Made by a program: the position numbers and the translations under genes | Notes under the pieces: generated by a model | Told to the model about the DNA's origin: nothing | The model's input: the letters and a program-made list of their open reading frames with translations, nothing else | Database searches by the model: none | Assembly (NCBI RefSeq): GCF_030406775.1 | Contig: NZ_CP129119.1 | Coordinates: forward strand, 2,387,501-2,451,500 | From: Sporosarcina trichiuri | GTDB lineage: Bacteria > Bacillota > Bacilli > Bacillales_A > Planococcaceae | Reading direction: 5' to 3' | DNA length: 64,000 nt | Shown here: piece by piece, positions 23,041 through 32,502 of the stretch | How positions within the stretch are numbered: the stretch's first letter is position 1 | How the letters are laid out: every line of letters starts with the position of its first letter

Positions 23041-23604
23041 TCACTCCACCCGTTCATGCAGATACAGCCGCGGCCGTTCGGGGTCATCCTTGACCAGCCA
23101 CTCGTCCGGACAGTGTCGCAGTTCCTGGTACATAGCGAAATCCCCGGCCGCACCGCCGATCAGCAGACCACCGAGCGTCAGCAGCGCCCCGTCCGACAGA
23201 CACAGCCCCGCCAGTGCCGGGATGACACCTGTCGTCCAGAAGGGGAGCAGCAGCGCCTTGCGGATCGCCTTGTTCGTCATCCATTCGTCCGTCGTCGCAT
23301 ATGCAATACCTAGCTTCAGATTGACCCCGACGATCATCTTGCGCCACGGCACATGCGCAAACAGCCGGAACCCGACCAAATGGAACAGCTCATGGACGAC
23401 AATCAGCACAAAATACCCGCAGACCACACCGAGCACTTTCCAGACAGTGACCGAAAACATATACTCCTGCCGCAGCAGCAGACGGATCACCGCATCCGCC
23501 AACAACAATCCCGCCGTCACCACAACCGTCAGCCAAAGCCCCTGACGCGCCACCTTCTGCAGATCCAGATCAATCACCTTCACCGGCTCCTCTGAAACTC
23601 TCAT
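23041..23604 (-). CDS. DUF3267 putative membrane zinc metalloprotease
   Basis: This 187-residue protein has several hydrophobic segments and an HExxH motif (VHELFHLVGF) inside the second, which is the mark of the DUF3267 family of zincin-like membrane peptidases. No substrate is known. It is convergent with ychF and shares its terminator. The ATG is at 23604. Catalytic activity is inferred from the motif only. Confidence 0.83.
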   Translation of the reverse strand: MRVSEEPVKVIDLDLQKVARQGLWLTVVVTAGLLLADAVIRLLLRQEYMFSVTVWKVLGVVCGYFVLIVVHELFHLVGFRLFAHVPWRKMIVGVNLKLGIAYATTDEWMTNKAIRKALLLPFWTTGVIPALAGLCLSDGALLTLGGLLIGGAAGDFAMYQELRHCPDEWLVKDDPERPRLYLHERVE

Positions 23605-23701
23605 ATATACGCCTCCTGCTGGATTGTTCTATCTCTATTCCACCACCGGGATGGGAATCGCATGTTCACCGAAGTCAACTTCCTATTGAAAGGATTCTCC
23701 A

Positions 23702-23871
23702 GTGATTGCAGTGAAGGGCGCCGACTCCTGGCAGCCTAGGAACGCCGCGTCCTGCGGCAACGGCTGCATGACCGCCGTCCTGGCGGCCCGGGGATTAGCG
23801 GGCCAGTTAAGAACCCGCAAGGAGCAAAGCGACTGAGGAGGCTTAACGCCCGCCCCCGAAACGGAAATCAC
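23702..23871. repeat. Dispersed GC-rich intergenic repeat, copy 2
   Basis: The segment has inverted ends GTGATT (23702-23707) and AATCAC (23866-23871). It shares GCCGACTCCTGG, GAGGAGGCT, CCCCCG and ACGGAAATCA blocks with copy 1 at 10764-10889. It is longer because a GC-rich stretch is inserted in the middle. It fills most of the 445-bp gap before rpsF. Confidence 0.7.
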
Positions 23872-23937
23872 GTGTTCCATGTAAGACAGCCGTGCAACAC
23901 CGTTACCCTCTTCATTCAAATTAACCCTCACCAACGC

Positions 23938-23966
23938 TTGTCTTCCAATCATATCTATGGTAATAT
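23938..23966 (+). promoter_or_regulatory. rpsF operon promoter
   Basis: TTGTCT (23938-23943) and TAATAT (23961-23966) are separated by 17 bp, about 85 bp before rpsF. Confidence 0.75.
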
Positions 23967-23984
23967 ATATTGATGTGAGTAAAC

Positions 23985-24049
23985 AAATTTACTTACTCCT
24001 TGCCCGCTGCCAAGCAGCAGGGCCCAAGTCCATAAGGAGGTGACTACAG
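23985..24049 (+). promoter_or_regulatory. rpsF leader with hairpin (candidate S6:S18 autoregulatory site)
   Basis: The untranslated leader folds as GCCCGCTGC/GCAGCAGGGC with an internal bulge just before the AAGGAGGTGA ribosome site. In many bacteria the S6:S18 pair represses its own mRNA at such a bulged hairpin. The match to that motif is not proven here. Confidence 0.4.
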
Positions 24050-24337
24050 ATGAGAAAGTATGAAATCATGTACATCATTCGCCCAAGCGTAGAAGACGAA
24101 GCGAAAAAAGCATTGATCGAACGTTTCGACGGTATCCTAACTTCTAACGGTGCGGAGATCATCGAGTCGAAAGAGTGGGGCAAGCGCCGTCTTGCATACG
24201 AAATCGACGACTTGCGTGAAGGGTTCTACCAGCTGGTGACACTCAACGCAGGCGCAGAAGCAATCGACGAATTCACACGTCTTGCGAACATCAACGAAGA
24301 CATCCTTCGTCATATGGCTGTTCGCCTCGACGCATAA
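24050..24337 (+). CDS. rpsF: 30S ribosomal protein S6
   Basis: S6 is a small-subunit protein that binds 16S rRNA together with S18. The 95-residue product begins [20 protein letters not shown] and contains [10 protein letters not shown] and EGFYQLV, all diagnostic. The ATG follows AAGGAGGTGA. It is the first gene of the rpsF-ssb-rpsR operon. Confidence 0.97.
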   Translation: MRKYEIMYIIRPSVEDEAKKALIERFDGILTSNGAEIIESKEWGKRRLAYEIDDLREGFYQLVTLNAGAEAIDEFTRLANINEDILRHMAVRLDA

Positions 24338-24380
24338 TTTAGAATAGAGCGTACACAACGATGAGGGAGGTTGAATTCTG

Positions 24381-24902
24381 ATGATTAACCGTGTCGTATT
24401 GGTCGGCCGATTGACAAAAGATCCTGAACTCAAATATACACAGAGTGGAATCGCGGTGACCCGCTTCACACTGGCCGTGAACCGTCCGTTCTCGAACCAG
24501 CAGGGAGACCGGGAAGCGGATTTCATCAACTGTGTAGCTTGGCGGAAACAGGCGGAGAACACGGCGAACTTCCTGCGCAAAGGAAGCCTGGCGGGTGTCG
24601 ACGGACGCATTCAGACAAGCAACTTCGAAGGACAGGACGGCAAGCGTGTGTTCATGACGGAAGTGGTGGCAGACAGCGTGCAGTTCCTGGAACCGAAAAA
24701 TGCGAATCCGGATCGTTCCGGCTCACAAGGCGGGGCTCCATCGTACGGAAACCAGCAGTATGACCGTCCGTATAATCAGAATCAGCAGCAGAATCAGCCA
24801 TCTTATCAACCGAACCAGCAGAACTATACACGCACCGATGATGATCCGTTTTCATCTGGCGGCGGTCCGATCGAAGTATCGGACGACGACCTGCCATTCT
24901 GA
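24381..24902 (+). CDS. ssb: Single-stranded DNA-binding protein
   Basis: SSB coats single-stranded DNA in replication and repair. The 173-residue product has an OB fold ([32 protein letters not shown]), a Gln/Asn/Tyr/Pro-rich flexible linker, and the acidic partner-binding tip DDDLPF at the C-terminus. It lies between rpsF and rpsR, which is standard in Firmicutes. Confidence 0.97.
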   Translation: MINRVVLVGRLTKDPELKYTQSGIAVTRFTLAVNRPFSNQQGDREADFINCVAWRKQAENTANFLRKGSLAGVDGRIQTSNFEGQDGKRVFMTEVVADSVQFLEPKNANPDRSGSQGGAPSYGNQQYDRPYNQNQQQNQPSYQPNQQNYTRTDDDPFSSGGGPIEVSDDDLPF

Positions 24903-24947
24903 TCGAAGCGGTTCCGACCATCCGGTTACGAAGGAGGAGAAACGATT

Positions 24948-25184
24948 ATGGCACCACGTCGTGGAGGAAAAAGACGTCGTAAGGTATGTTATTTCACGTC
25001 TAACAATATTACACACATCGACTACAAAGATGCGGACCTGCTCAAGAAATTCATTTCTGAGCGTGGAAAGATCTTGCCGCGCCGCGTCACAGGCACTAGC
25101 GCGAAGTATCAGCGTAAACTGACTTCCGCTATCAAACGCGCACGGATCATGGCTTTGCTACCGTTCGTAGCAGAAGACAAATAA
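24948..25184 (+). CDS. rpsR: 30S ribosomal protein S18
   Basis: S18 is a 78-residue basic small-subunit protein that pairs with S6. Conserved segments are [31 protein letters not shown] and [12 protein letters not shown]. It follows ssb behind a GGAGGAG site and is closed by a long hairpin terminator. Confidence 0.97.
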   Translation: MAPRRGGKRRRKVCYFTSNNITHIDYKDADLLKKFISERGKILPRRVTGTSAKYQRKLTSAIKRARIMALLPFVAEDK

Positions 25185-25197
25185 GACCCGACCTATA

Positions 25198-25242
25198 AAA
25201 CCGTCCTGCTGTCCCGTACTCCGGGAGAGCAAGACGGTTTTT
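25198..25242 (+). terminator. rpsR operon terminator
   Basis: A stem of about 18 bp (AAACCGTCCTGCTGTCCCG with the complementary arm 25222-25240, two mismatches) ends in a T run. Confidence 0.9.
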
Positions 25243-25276
25243 CTATTCAGACCTGGCACGGGCCGGCTGTCAGGCT

Positions 25277-25306
25277 TTGGTTTCTAGTCCCCAATCGTGA
25301 TACAAT
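25277..25306 (+). promoter_or_regulatory. Candidate promoter of yybS-gdpP-rplI-dnaC
   Basis: TTGGTT (25277-25282) and an extended -10 TGATACAAT (ending 25306) are spaced by 18 bp and lie upstream of the yybS-like gene. Confidence 0.6.
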
Positions 25307-25387
25307 CAAAGGGGAACATCCGGCTTGCGATACGGGCAGGATGTATTTTTTTAAAGAGATGTATGACGAACCGGAGGAATCCAGATT

Positions 25388-26326
25388 ATGCAGGACAATG
25401 CACGGAAACTGACATACGGGGCCATGATGATCGCCCTGTTTGCAGTACTGTTTGCGGTCAGTCTTTTCATACCGCTGCTTGGCAGCGTGACTCTTTTCTT
25501 CATACCGCTGCCTATCATGCTCTACCGCCTTCGTTACGACAGAAGTGCTTCACTTTTGGTGGCCGTTGCCGCTGTTCTGATTTCAGCGCTGTTAGGCGGA
25601 TTTCTTTCCATTCCGGCAGCCCTGACACTGGTCGTGATCGGGTTTGTCATGGGGGAAGCTGTCCGGGCGGGAAAATCGAAATTCTATACAGTGATGGCTG
25701 CAGGGACAGCTCTGCTGCTGTCCATTGTTGCTACATATGTGGGCGGGGTCCTCTTTTTCCAATTCAATGCGATTGATGCCATGATGGATATGTTCCAGCA
25801 GGCGCAGCAGAGAATGACCGACTTCATGTCGGACATGGGCACCCTTCCGGAAGACGCACAGAAGACCATTGACGACACATTCCAGTACTACCGTTCGACT
25901 ATACCGGCGATGGTGATGCTGTCATCCCTTTTCGGCGGTTATCTGTTCGTGGCTGCAAACTTCTATACGGCAGGCCGCGTCGGAGCGGACGTACAGAAGT
26001 TCCCGCCATTCCGCGAGATGAAACTGCCATTCGCGACGATTGTCGTGTACGCAGCTGTCGTGCTGCTGTCCTTCTTTTTAGGGAAAGACACGACGTCCAC
26101 GGGATACCTGATCTACATGAACGCCATTTTGATCCTGCGGTTTGCCTTCCTGCTGCAGGGACTGTCGCTGATCTACTACTTCCTCCATGAGCGGAAGACG
26201 CCTCGTGCGGTCACGGTCATCGCCACGATTTTTGCACTGATGCTGAACCCGATGACCATTCTACTCGGAACTCTTGACACGGCCATCAACATCCGCGCTT
26301 GGATCGGAAATGACAAGGTGAACTAG
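25388..26326 (+). CDS. DUF2232 (YybS-like) polytopic membrane protein
   Basis: This 312-residue membrane protein has about eight hydrophobic segments and matches the DUF2232/YybS family encoded beside gdpP in Bacillales. Its function is unknown. A charged extracytoplasmic or cytoplasmic loop (about residues 130-165) separates two hydrophobic blocks. The ATG at 25388 follows GGAGGAA. It is 11 bp from gdpP, so the two are probably co-transcribed. Confidence 0.88.
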   Translation: MQDNARKLTYGAMMIALFAVLFAVSLFIPLLGSVTLFFIPLPIMLYRLRYDRSASLLVAVAAVLISALLGGFLSIPAALTLVVIGFVMGEAVRAGKSKFYTVMAAGTALLLSIVATYVGGVLFFQFNAIDAMMDMFQQAQQRMTDFMSDMGTLPEDAQKTIDDTFQYYRSTIPAMVMLSSLFGGYLFVAANFYTAGRVGADVQKFPPFREMKLPFATIVVYAAVVLLSFFLGKDTTSTGYLIYMNAILILRFAFLLQGLSLIYYFLHERKTPRAVTVIATIFALMLNPMTILLGTLDTAINIRAWIGNDKVN

Positions 26327-26337
26327 GAGGATGAGAC

Positions 26338-28308
26338 ATGACATCTTTTTTTAGAAAACGGAGAATCCGTTATCCGCTGGCCGCCATCTCACTCCTCGGC
26401 GTACTTGCGGCCGTCTTCCTGTTCCTGTTCAATTTCTGGGTCGGGCTTACCTATACCGTCCTGTTTTTTGCGCTGATCGGCGCTTCCTGGAAACTTGAAG
26501 AACAGACATACGTGGACACGGAAAAGCATATCGAAACGATGTCCTATCGGATGAAGAAGGTCGGGGAAGAAGCATTGCTGGAACTCCCGATCGGCATCAT
26601 TCTGCTGAACGAAAAGCAATTCATCGAATGGGCGAATCCGTTCGCCGCTCAGATTTTCGAGGAAGAATCGCTGATCGGCGAAGAGCTGTTCGAACTGTCT
26701 GAGCAGTTCCGTCCGCTCCTCAAAGATGATGTGCCCGAGGACCTGTTCCTGAAAGTGGGCGAGCGGTCCTTCCGCCTTGTCTATAAAGCGGAAGACCGGC
26801 TCATCTATCTCTTTGATGTAACGAAGAAACGTGCAATCGAGTCGTTATATTATGCAGACCGCACCGTCATCGGCATCCTGCTCGTCGACAATTATGACGA
26901 GCTGGCCCAGACGATGGACGACCAGACCAGAAGTCAGCTCAACTCGCTGGTCACATCGCTTATCAACACTTGGGGCGCAGACAACGGCATCTTCGTCAAA
27001 CGGGTGGCCTCCGACCGGTTCCTCGCGGTCTTCAACGAATCCATGCTCAGTGAGCTGGAAAAGACAAAGTTCGCCATCCTCGACGATGTCCGGGAGAAGA
27101 CAGCCAAACAGAGCAACGGCCTGACATTAAGTATCGGTGTCGGTGCCGGCTCCGAATCGCTGATCGAACTCGGCGAACTCGCACAGTCCAGTCTCGACCT
27201 CGTCCTCGGACGCGGCGGTGACCAGGTGGCCATCAAACGGTCGGACGGCAAGCTGAAATTCTTCGGAGGAAAGACCAATCCCGTCGAGAAACGGACGCGT
27301 GTGCGCGCGCGGGTCATCTCCCATGCGCTGCGTGACCTGATCCAGGGCAGCGACCAGATCTTCGTCATGGGTCATAAGATGCCTGACATGGATGCAATCG
27401 GGGCAGCCATCGGCGTCCGGAAAATGGCACGCATGAACAATGTGGAGGGATACGTCGTCGTGAATTTCGACGAATTGGATGCCAGTGTCAACCGGCTGAT
27501 CCAGGAAATCGAACAGGATCCGGAGCTGTATGAGCACTTCATCCACCCGGACGAAGCGCTCGCGAAGATGACAGGCCGTTCGCTCGTCGTCATCGTGGAC
27601 ACGCACAAACCGAGCATGGTGATCGACGAACGGGTCATCGACAAAGCCGAGAAGCTCGTCGTCATCGACCATCACCGGCGGGGCGAGGAATTCGTCCAGA
27701 ATACGATGCTCGTCTATATGGAGCCGTATGCGTCGTCCACAGCGGAACTCGTGACGGAGCTGATCGAATACCAGCCGAAGAATGAGAAGCTGACGATGCT
27801 CGAGTCGACCGCGATGCTTGCGGGCATTGTCGTCGATACGAAAAGTTTTACGCTGCGTACCGGTTCGCGGACATTCGAAGCGGCGTCCTATCTTAGGACG
27901 AACGGGGCGGACACGGTCCTCGTGCAGCGTCTGCTGAAGGAGAATATTGAAACGTACATCGAGCGCTCCCGTCTGATTGAGACGGTGGACATCATGGATG
28001 GCGGTGTCGCTGTCGCGAAAGGGCAGAACGGGGAACCGTACAACTCGGTTCTCATCGCCCAGACGGCGGACATCCTGCTGACGATGCAGGGGGTATCGGC
28101 CTCCTTCGTCATTGCACCGCGGGCAGACGGCAAGATCGGTATCAGCGCCCGTTCGCTCGGGGAGCTGAACGTCCAGCGGGTGATGGAAGAGCTGGGCGGC
28201 GGCGGCCATCTGACCAATGCGGCAGCCCAGCTGTCCGTCGGAACGGTCGAGGAGGCCGAGGCCCAACTGAAGCAAGTGATCCTGAATGACCAAGAAAGGG
28301 GAGACTGA
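26338..28308 (+). CDS. gdpP: Cyclic-di-AMP phosphodiesterase GdpP
   Basis: GdpP (YybT) degrades cyclic-di-AMP, a messenger controlling potassium and cell-wall homeostasis. The 656-residue product has two N-terminal membrane segments (about 15-50), a PAS-like domain, and a degenerate GGDEF domain lacking the signature. The DHH domain has D350 and D352 (PDMDAIG) and D444-H445-H446. A DHHA1 domain ends with [11 protein letters not shown]. It is flanked by yybS and rplI, as in Bacillus. The ATG at 26338 follows AGGAGGATGAG. Confidence 0.97.
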   Translation: MTSFFRKRRIRYPLAAISLLGVLAAVFLFLFNFWVGLTYTVLFFALIGASWKLEEQTYVDTEKHIETMSYRMKKVGEEALLELPIGIILLNEKQFIEWANPFAAQIFEEESLIGEELFELSEQFRPLLKDDVPEDLFLKVGERSFRLVYKAEDRLIYLFDVTKKRAIESLYYADRTVIGILLVDNYDELAQTMDDQTRSQLNSLVTSLINTWGADNGIFVKRVASDRFLAVFNESMLSELEKTKFAILDDVREKTAKQSNGLTLSIGVGAGSESLIELGELAQSSLDLVLGRGGDQVAIKRSDGKLKFFGGKTNPVEKRTRVRARVISHALRDLIQGSDQIFVMGHKMPDMDAIGAAIGVRKMARMNNVEGYVVVNFDELDASVNRLIQEIEQDPELYEHFIHPDEALAKMTGRSLVVIVDTHKPSMVIDERVIDKAEKLVVIDHHRRGEEFVQNTMLVYMEPYASSTAELVTELIEYQPKNEKLTMLESTAMLAGIVVDTKSFTLRTGSRTFEAASYLRTNGADTVLVQRLLKENIETYIERSRLIETVDIMDGGVAVAKGQNGEPYNSVLIAQTADILLTMQGVSASFVIAPRADGKIGISARSLGELNVQRVMEELGGGGHLTNAAAQLSVGTVEEAEAQLKQVILNDQERGD

Positions 28309-28310
28309 TC

Positions 28311-28757
28311 ATGAAAGTGATTTTTTTGAAGGATGTTAAAGGTAAAGGGAAAAAAGGGGACGTCAAGGAAGTCTCCGTCGGATATGCACAGAACTTCTTA
28401 CTGAAGAACAATATGGCTGTCGAGGCGACGCCTGCTGAGCTGAGCAGGCTGGAAGGCCAGAAGAACCGCCAGGCCAAAGACGCAGAGCAGGAACTGCAGG
28501 AAGCGAAACAGTTGAAAGAGACAGTGGAAGGGCTCACTGTCGAGCTGAAAGCGAAATCCGGCGAGGACGGCCGCCTGTTCGGCTCGGTGACATCCAAGCA
28601 GATTGCAGCCGCCCTGGAGAAGCAGCACGGCATCAAGATCGACAAACGCAAGATGGAGCTGCCTGATGCCATCCGGGCGCTCGGCTACACGAACGTGCCG
28701 GTGAAGCTTCACCATGACGTCAGCGCGGTGCTGAAAGTCCACGTTACAGAAGAATGA
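28311..28757 (+). CDS. rplI: 50S ribosomal protein L9
   Basis: L9 is an elongated 148-residue large-subunit protein. It has an N-terminal globular domain ([21 protein letters not shown]), a long connecting helix and a C-terminal domain with [14 protein letters not shown]. The ATG begins two bases after the gdpP stop, so expression is coupled. Confidence 0.97.
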   Translation: MKVIFLKDVKGKGKKGDVKEVSVGYAQNFLLKNNMAVEATPAELSRLEGQKNRQAKDAEQELQEAKQLKETVEGLTVELKAKSGEDGRLFGSVTSKQIAAALEKQHGIKIDKRKMELPDAIRALGYTNVPVKLHHDVSAVLKVHVTEE

Positions 28758-28772
28758 TAAGGAGACAGGCTG

Positions 28773-30125
28773 ATGGATCAAATGATAGATCGCACCCCGC
28801 CTCACAATAACGAAGCCGAGCAGTCCGTCATCGGCGCCATCTTCCTCGAGCCGCAGGCACTGATCACCGCGGCCGAGGTGCTGATGGAGGACGATTTCTA
28901 CCGGACGTCGCATCAGAAGATCTTTGCGACGATGCTCGCTCTTAGTGACAAGGGACAGGCGATCGATGTGGTGACTGTCACAGAAGAGCTGTCTGCCAAG
29001 AAAGAGCTGGAGGACGTCGGCGGGATTTCGTATTTGACCGAAATTGCGAACTCCGTGCCGACTGCCGCCAATATCGAATACTATGCCCGGATCGTCGAAG
29101 AGAAAGCGCTCCTGCGCCGCCTTATCCGGGTGGCCACCACAATCGTGGAAGACGGCTATACGCGGGAAGACGAAGTCGAGGAACTGCTGTCGGAAGCCGA
29201 GAAGAAGATGATGGAAGTCGCCAACCGGAAAAACGCCGGTGACTTCCGGCACATCAAGGACGTCCTTGTGGAGACGTACGACAATATCGAAATCCTCCAT
29301 ACGAGGAAAGGCGATATCACCGGGGTGCCGACCGGATTCCGCGACCTCGACCAGATCACAGCCGGGTTCCAGCGCAACGACCTGATCATCGTCGCCGCCC
29401 GTCCGTCTGTCGGGAAGACGGCGTTCGCCCTGAACGTCGCGCAGAACGTCGCGACGAAGACGGATGAGAACGTTGCGATCTTCAGCCTTGAGATGGGCGC
29501 CGAGCAGCTCGTCATGCGGATGCTCTGTGCAGAAGGCAATATAGACGCGTCCGTACTGCGGACCGGGAACCTTGAAGCCGAGGACTGGCGTAAGCTCACG
29601 ATGGCGATGGGGAGCCTGTCGAACGCCGGGATCTTCATCGACGACTCACCCGGCATCCGTATCAACGAAATCCGCTCGAAATGCCGCCGTCTCCAGCAGG
29701 AGCACGGGCTCGGCATGATCATGATCGACTACTTGCAGCTCATCATGGGCAGCGGCCGCTCCGGCGAGAACCGCCAGCAGGAAGTATCGGAGATTTCCCG
29801 CTCACTGAAGGCGCTCGCCCGTGAGCTGAAGGTTCCGGTCATCGCCCTGTCGCAGCTGTCCCGGGGAGTGGAACAGCGGCAGGACAAGCGTCCGATGATG
29901 TCCGACCTTCGGGAATCGGGGAGTATCGAGCAGGATGCCGATATCGTCTCATTCCTGTATCGGGAAGACTACTACGACAAAGAGACCGAGAATCAGAATA
30001 TGATTGAAATCATCATCGCGAAGCAGCGGAACGGCCCGACCGGCACCGTCACGCTCGCCTTTGCGAAAGAATATAACAAGTTCCTCAACATCGACTGGTC
30101 GCAGCATGATTCGTTCGGTGCCTAA
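28773..30125 (+). CDS. dnaC: Replicative DNA helicase (DnaB family, DnaC in Bacillus)
   Basis: This is the hexameric replicative helicase, named DnaC in Bacillus subtilis and DnaB elsewhere. The 450-residue product has an N-terminal collar domain (PPHNNEAEQSVIGAIFL), the RecA-like core with Walker A ARPSVGKTAF, Walker B MIMIDYLQL and a C-terminal arginine-rich FLYREDYY region. It is 15 bp after rplI and is followed by a terminator. Confidence 0.97.
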   Translation: MDQMIDRTPPHNNEAEQSVIGAIFLEPQALITAAEVLMEDDFYRTSHQKIFATMLALSDKGQAIDVVTVTEELSAKKELEDVGGISYLTEIANSVPTAANIEYYARIVEEKALLRRLIRVATTIVEDGYTREDEVEELLSEAEKKMMEVANRKNAGDFRHIKDVLVETYDNIEILHTRKGDITGVPTGFRDLDQITAGFQRNDLIIVAARPSVGKTAFALNVAQNVATKTDENVAIFSLEMGAEQLVMRMLCAEGNIDASVLRTGNLEAEDWRKLTMAMGSLSNAGIFIDDSPGIRINEIRSKCRRLQQEHGLGMIMIDYLQLIMGSGRSGENRQQEVSEISRSLKALARELKVPVIALSQLSRGVEQRQDKRPMMSDLRESGSIEQDADIVSFLYREDYYDKETENQNMIEIIIAKQRNGPTGTVTLAFAKEYNKFLNIDWSQHDSFGA

Positions 30126-30171
30126 ACACGAATGTGAGAGATTAGCAGTTCTCTAACGTTCGTGTTTTTTC
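30124..30171 (+). terminator. dnaC terminator
   Basis: The stem AACACGAATGTGAGAGA pairs with TCTCTAACGTTCGTGTT (two mismatches) and is followed by six T residues. It sits directly against the purA -35 element. Confidence 0.87.
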
Positions 30172-30200
30172 TTGACGCGGCATGGCGGAGTTGGTACAAT
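30172..30200 (+). promoter_or_regulatory. purA promoter
   Basis: TTGACG (30172-30177) and TACAAT (30195-30200) are spaced by 17 bp, with a TG immediately ahead of the -10, about 50 bp before purA. Confidence 0.85.
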
Positions 30201-30250
30201 GAAAGCTGTTTGAATGAGGATGCAGACGCATCCAGCGGAGGTGCTTTAGA

Positions 30251-31540
30251 ATGCCATCAGTAGTAGTTGTCGGAACACAGTGGGGAGATGAAGGGAAAGG
30301 GAAGATCACCGATTTCCTTTCGGAGAACGCAGAAGTCATCGCACGGTATCAGGGCGGAAACAACGCCGGCCATACGATCATCTTCGGCGGAGATACGTAC
30401 AAACTTCACCTCGTGCCATCCGGCATTTTTTATAAAGAGAAGACATCCGTAATCGGAAACGGTATGGTCGTTGATCCGAAAGCGCTCGTCAGTGAATTGA
30501 AAGGCCTGCAGGACCGTGGTGTCAATACGGACAACCTGCGTATTTCGAATCGTGCTCACGTCATCCTGCCGTATCACCTGAAGCAGGACCTCGTGGAGGA
30601 AGAGAGCCGCGGGGAGAACAAGATCGGCACGACAGGTAAAGGGATTGGACCTGCCTACATGGACAAAGCGGCCCGTGTCGGCATCCGCATGGCGGACCTG
30701 CTCGATTACGAAGTGTTCGAAGCGAAATTGCGCATGAACCTGCAGGACAAGAACCGCCTGTTCGAAAAGATGTACGATACGGAAGGCTTCAAGCTCGAAG
30801 ATATCTTGGAGGAGTACTATGGCTACGGCCAGGAACTCGCGAAGTATGTAACGGATACATCGAAAGTGCTGAACGATGCACTTGACCAGGCACGCCGTGT
30901 CTTGTTCGAAGGCGCGCAAGGCGTCATGCTCGACATTGACCAGGGGACATACCCATTCGTCACGTCTTCCAACCCGGTCGCGGGCGGTGTGACGATCGGA
31001 TCCGGCGTCGGCCCGACGAAGATCGATCACGTCGTCGGTGTGTGTAAAGCGTACACTTCCCGCGTTGGTGACGGCCCATTTCCGACGGAGTTGTTCGATG
31101 AAATCGGTGACCAGATCCGTACGGTCGGCAAGGAGTTCGGCACAACGACTGGCCGTCCGCGCCGTATCGGCTGGTTCGATACTGTCGTCGTCCGTCATGC
31201 ACGCCGTGTCAGCGGACTGACAGACCTGTCCGTGAACTCGATCGACGTCCTGACCGGACTCGATACCGTAAAAATCTGCACAGCGTACGAGTACGAAGGG
31301 GAAACCATTACGGAGTACCCTGCGAACCTCAACATGCTTGCGAAATGCACGCCGATCTACGAAGAGATGCCGGGCTGGTCGGAAGACATCACCCAGTGCA
31401 AGTCATTGGATGAACTGCCGGACAACGCGCGCCACTATCTCGAACGCATCTCCCAGCTGACGGACGTCACGATCTCCATGTTCTCCGTCGGTCCGGACCG
31501 CACACAGACGAACGTCATCAAAAGCGTCTGGCGTCCGTAA
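30251..31540 (+). CDS. purA: Adenylosuccinate synthetase
   Basis: PurA makes adenylosuccinate from IMP, aspartate and GTP, the committed step to AMP. The 429-residue product has [14 protein letters not shown] at the N-terminus, QGGNNAGHT, the [11 protein letters not shown] loop and the C-terminal signature around [13 protein letters not shown]. It has its own promoter and terminator. The position between dnaC and walR matches Bacillus. Confidence 0.98.
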   Translation: MPSVVVVGTQWGDEGKGKITDFLSENAEVIARYQGGNNAGHTIIFGGDTYKLHLVPSGIFYKEKTSVIGNGMVVDPKALVSELKGLQDRGVNTDNLRISNRAHVILPYHLKQDLVEEESRGENKIGTTGKGIGPAYMDKAARVGIRMADLLDYEVFEAKLRMNLQDKNRLFEKMYDTEGFKLEDILEEYYGYGQELAKYVTDTSKVLNDALDQARRVLFEGAQGVMLDIDQGTYPFVTSSNPVAGGVTIGSGVGPTKIDHVVGVCKAYTSRVGDGPFPTELFDEIGDQIRTVGKEFGTTTGRPRRIGWFDTVVVRHARRVSGLTDLSVNSIDVLTGLDTVKICTAYEYEGETITEYPANLNMLAKCTPIYEEMPGWSEDITQCKSLDELPDNARHYLERISQLTDVTISMFSVGPDRTQTNVIKSVWRP

Positions 31541-31552
31541 ACAAACTTGAAC

Positions 31553-31597
31553 AGCACTTCTCCGACTGCCTGCCGGCGGCTGGAGAAGTGCTTTTTT
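31553..31597 (+). terminator. purA terminator
   Basis: The 11-bp stem AGCACTTCTCC/GGAGAAGTGCT is followed by six T residues. Confidence 0.92.
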
Positions 31598-31602
31598 GAG
31601 CG

Positions 31603-31643
31603 GGAAATTTCGACAGCAATCGGGAAATATTCCCCGGGAAATA
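31603..31643. promoter_or_regulatory. Noc-binding site-like palindrome with half-sites
   Basis: TATTCCCCGGGAAATA (31628-31643) matches the Noc-binding consensus ATTTCCCGGGAAAT with one mismatch. Two further GGGAAAT half-sites lie at about 31603-31609 and 31622-31628. The window encodes Noc. The cluster lies between the purA terminator and walR. Confidence 0.65.
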
Positions 31644-31788
31644 ACCGGGGCATGTTCGCTGAACCCCTTTCCTGACTGCATTCAGCCCCTTATCATGAAA
31701 TGATTGGAACGTGCGAAAACACCCGAAGAATGGTAGAGTAAAAGGATACCAAGTAAATGTGCCGACTCGGCCGGAAAGGGTAGGACAG

Positions 31789-32499
31789 ATGCAAAACAAA
31801 ACGATCCTCGTCGTCGATGACGAGAAGCCGATTGCGGATATATTGGAATTCAACCTGAAGAAAGAAGGGTTCACCGTCTATACAGCATACGACGGAGACG
31901 AAGCGCTGGAGAAGGTGGAAGAGGTGCAGCCGGACATCATGCTGCTTGATATCATGCTGCCGAAACAGGACGGCATGGAAGTCTGCCGGGAAGTCCGGAA
32001 GAAGTACGACTTCCCGATCATCATGCTGACAGCGAAAGATTCCGAGATCGACAAAGTGCTCGGCCTTGAGCTCGGGGCCGATGATTACGTGACCAAGCCG
32101 TTCGGGACACGGGAACTGATTGCCCGGGTCAAAGCGAACTTGCGGCGCCATCAGAAGACCGCAGCCGATGAAGCGGAAGAGGAAACGAACGATATCACCG
32201 TCGGCAGCCTTGTCATCCAGCCGGATGCCTACCTCGCACAAAAACGCGGGGAGACGATCGAACTGACCCACCGGGAGTTCGAACTGCTGCATTACCTGGC
32301 AAACCACATCGGCCAGGTGATGACACGGGAGCACTTGCTGCAGACCGTCTGGGGCTACGACTATTTCGGCGATGTCCGGACAGTCGACGTGACCATCCGC
32401 AGACTTCGCGAGAAGATCGAAGACACACCGAGCCATCCGACCTGGATCGTGACGCGCCGGGGTGTCGGGTATTATCTGCGCGATCCGGAACAGGACTGA
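31789..32499 (+). CDS. walR: Response regulator WalR (YycF)
   Basis: WalR is the essential OmpR-type regulator of cell-wall hydrolase genes. The 236-residue product starts [19 protein letters not shown]. It has phospho-acceptor D54 (LLLDIMLPK) and [10 protein letters not shown], then a winged-helix DNA-binding domain ([29 protein letters not shown]). The ATG at 31789 follows AAAGGGTAGGA; frame upstream is not family-like. It begins the walRK-yycHI-walJ-htrA unit. Confidence 0.97.
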   Translation: MQNKTILVVDDEKPIADILEFNLKKEGFTVYTAYDGDEALEKVEEVQPDIMLLDIMLPKQDGMEVCREVRKKYDFPIIMLTAKDSEIDKVLGLELGADDYVTKPFGTRELIARVKANLRRHQKTAADEAEEETNDITVGSLVIQPDAYLAQKRGETIELTHREFELLHYLANHIGQVMTREHLLQTVWGYDYFGDVRTVDVTIRRLREKIEDTPSHPTWIVTRRGVGYYLRDPEQD

Positions 32500-32502
32500 T
32501 CC

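Noticed and set aside
23855..23880. Additional parS site at the CACGTG in repeat copy 2
   Set aside because: Only the central CACGTG matches; the flanks deviate at three or more positions on either strand.
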